Position numbers and translations under genes: made by a program. Below are positions 5,368 to 6,078 of a stretch of DNA of 6,078 nt, in pieces. The DNA is from Piscirickettsiaceae bacterium (GTDB taxonomy: Bacteria > Pseudomonadota > Gammaproteobacteria > Nitrosococcales > Methylophagaceae), in the NCBI GenBank assembly GCA_018646825.1, contig JABGUA010000155.1, forward strand, positions 1 through 6,078, read 5' to 3'. Each line of letters begins with the position of its first letter. The stretch's first letter is position 1. The notes below the pieces were generated by a model, which saw only the letters and a program-made list of their open reading frames with translations, was not told where the DNA came from and searched no databases.

Positions 5368-5955
5368 ATGTCTAGACAAAAAAACTTTTTTTTATTTGTC
5401 GCTATATCCTTTTTTTCTATTCAGCCTGCGATAGCAAACCAATCTTGTAGCGAACGGATTGCAGGCGAAGCTTACTATGAGATTGATAAACATCCCTACT
5501 CTTTAAGTAAGGAACAAGAAAATCAATTAGAAGAAGTCGTTGATAGGCTAGCTGGTGACTGGCGCGGAGAATTAAAACAAATAGAATGTAAAGGTTCAGT
5601 TAAACACCCTATCAAAATCACTGATAGTTCAAGCGTAGAGCTAGAGATTAAATCCCATAGTGAAAAGAGGCTAAAGTTACATGCTGATTTAGATTTTCGT
5701 GACCAAAATAAGAAAGTGCTTTATCACAGACGCATCTTTGAAAAACGCGATATCGATACTTTTCTATCTAATGGCCCTGATACGTTAATCGTGACAGAAA
5801 AAAGCTATCAAAGTCTTCAATTTTCACGCGGCACTGTTTTAGTAGAGACTATATATAAAGTTAAATTTGAGCAGAATTTATTGCAACTTGACATCATTAC
5901 TTACACTAATGGTTTCTTCAGTATCGAAGAGCAGTGGACATTAAGCCGTTGGTAA
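5368..5955 (+). CDS. Exported protein of unknown function
   Basis: I do not recognise this 195-residue protein. Residues 1-23 form a classic Sec signal peptide: basic MSRQK, a hydrophobic core at about 7-18, and an AIA site predicting cleavage between A23 and N24. There is no lipobox, so it should be a soluble periplasmic or secreted protein of about 172 residues. The mature part has two cysteines, C27 and C74, which could form one disulfide. LAGDWRGELKQIECKG (61-76) contains a G-x-W-x-G pattern like the first strand of lipocalin-type barrels, and the rest alternates polar and hydrophobic residues as expected for beta strands, ending in EEQWTLSRW. A small beta-barrel fold is a guess. ATG at 5368 has AAGGG 7 nt upstream. 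It is divergent from rho and convergent with the rRNA operon, with no partner gene in view. Confidence 0.82.
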   Translation: MSRQKNFFLFVAISFFSIQPAIANQSCSERIAGEAYYEIDKHPYSLSKEQENQLEEVVDRLAGDWRGELKQIECKGSVKHPIKITDSSSVELEIKSHSEKRLKLHADLDFRDQNKKVLYHRRIFEKRDIDTFLSNGPDTLIVTEKSYQSLQFSRGTVLVETIYKVKFEQNLLQLDIITYTNGFFSIEEQWTLSRW

Positions 5956-5977
5956 CAACTCTGTAATTACAACACCC

Positions 5978-6013
5978 AAAAAAATACCCAGGCCTCTGTT
6001 GAGGACTGGGTAT
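5978..6013 (-). terminator. Intrinsic terminator of the rRNA operon
   Basis: On the minus strand ATACCCAG-T-CCTC, loop AACA and GAGG-C-CTGGGTAT form a stem of 12 pairs with one internal mismatch (5984-6013), followed by a run of U (5978-5984). It lies 12 nt beyond the visible 5S end. Read on the plus strand the same hairpin is followed only by CTTAATTT, so it may also end the exported-protein transcript, less efficiently. Confidence 0.92.
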
Positions 6014-6025
6014 CTTAATTTAAAA

Positions 6026-6078
6026 GCCTGGCAGTGACCTACTTTCACATGGGAACTCCCACACTATCATCGGCGCTA
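6026..6078 (-). rRNA. rrf: 5S ribosomal RNA, 3' part
   Basis: The reverse complement of these 53 nt reads TAGCGCCGATGATAGTGTGG onward and ends in CACTGCCAGGC, which aligns with the 3' half of E. coli 5S rRNA with few differences. The terminal TGCCAGGC is the strand that closes helix I with the 5' end of 5S. The 5' half, and presumably the 23S and 16S genes, lie beyond the right edge. The exact mature 3' end could be within two or three bases of 6026. Confidence 0.94.

Overview
This window looks like a stretch of chromosome from a gammaproteobacterium with fairly low GC. The evidence is the close match of HflK, HflX, Hfq, MiaA and Rho to their Escherichia coli counterparts, in the typical gammaproteobacterial order miaA-hfq-hflX-hflK, and a gammaproteobacterial-type 5S rRNA end. 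I cannot name the genus from the sequence alone. I see no mobile element, CRISPR array, tRNA gene or phage gene.

Layout, left to right. Positions 1-1125 hold the 5' part of hflK (minus strand), which runs off the left edge. Positions 1126-1430 are a gene-free gap with inverted repeats and one weak promoter candidate. Then, all on the minus strand, come hflX (1431-2573), hfq (2592-2807), miaA (2897-3859) and rho (3856-5115). Positions 5116-5367 form a divergent control region with a perfect 8-bp inverted repeat, overlapping promoter candidates and a C-rich rho leader. A plus-strand gene for an unrecognised exported protein lies at 5368-5955. It converges on the 3' end of a minus-strand rRNA operon, seen as a strong intrinsic terminator (5978-6013) and the last 53 nt of 5S rRNA (6026-6078).

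The minus-strand cluster is an RNA-metabolism and quality-control operon. It encodes the transcription terminator Rho, the tRNA A37 dimethylallyltransferase MiaA, the sRNA chaperone Hfq, the ribosome-rescue GTPase HflX, and HflK of the FtsH-regulating HflK/HflC complex. The unusual element is rho, which directly precedes miaA and overlaps it through TTGA (miaA start TTG, rho stop TGA). In E. coli, rho follows trxA at a distant locus and mutL precedes miaA. Hfq has its own good sigma70-type promoter in the miaA-hfq gap. Its leader carries five consecutive A-R-N triplets just before the ribosome-binding site, as expected for an Hfq distal-face site and possible autoregulation.

Most of the window is conserved housekeeping DNA. 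No clearly new multi-gene system is visible. The items most worth a second look are the rho-miaA fusion of operons, the A-R-N track before hfq, the shortened HflX without the E. coli-type C-terminal domain, the two forced TTG starts, the palindrome in the rho divergent region, and the unknown exported protein beside the rRNA operon.
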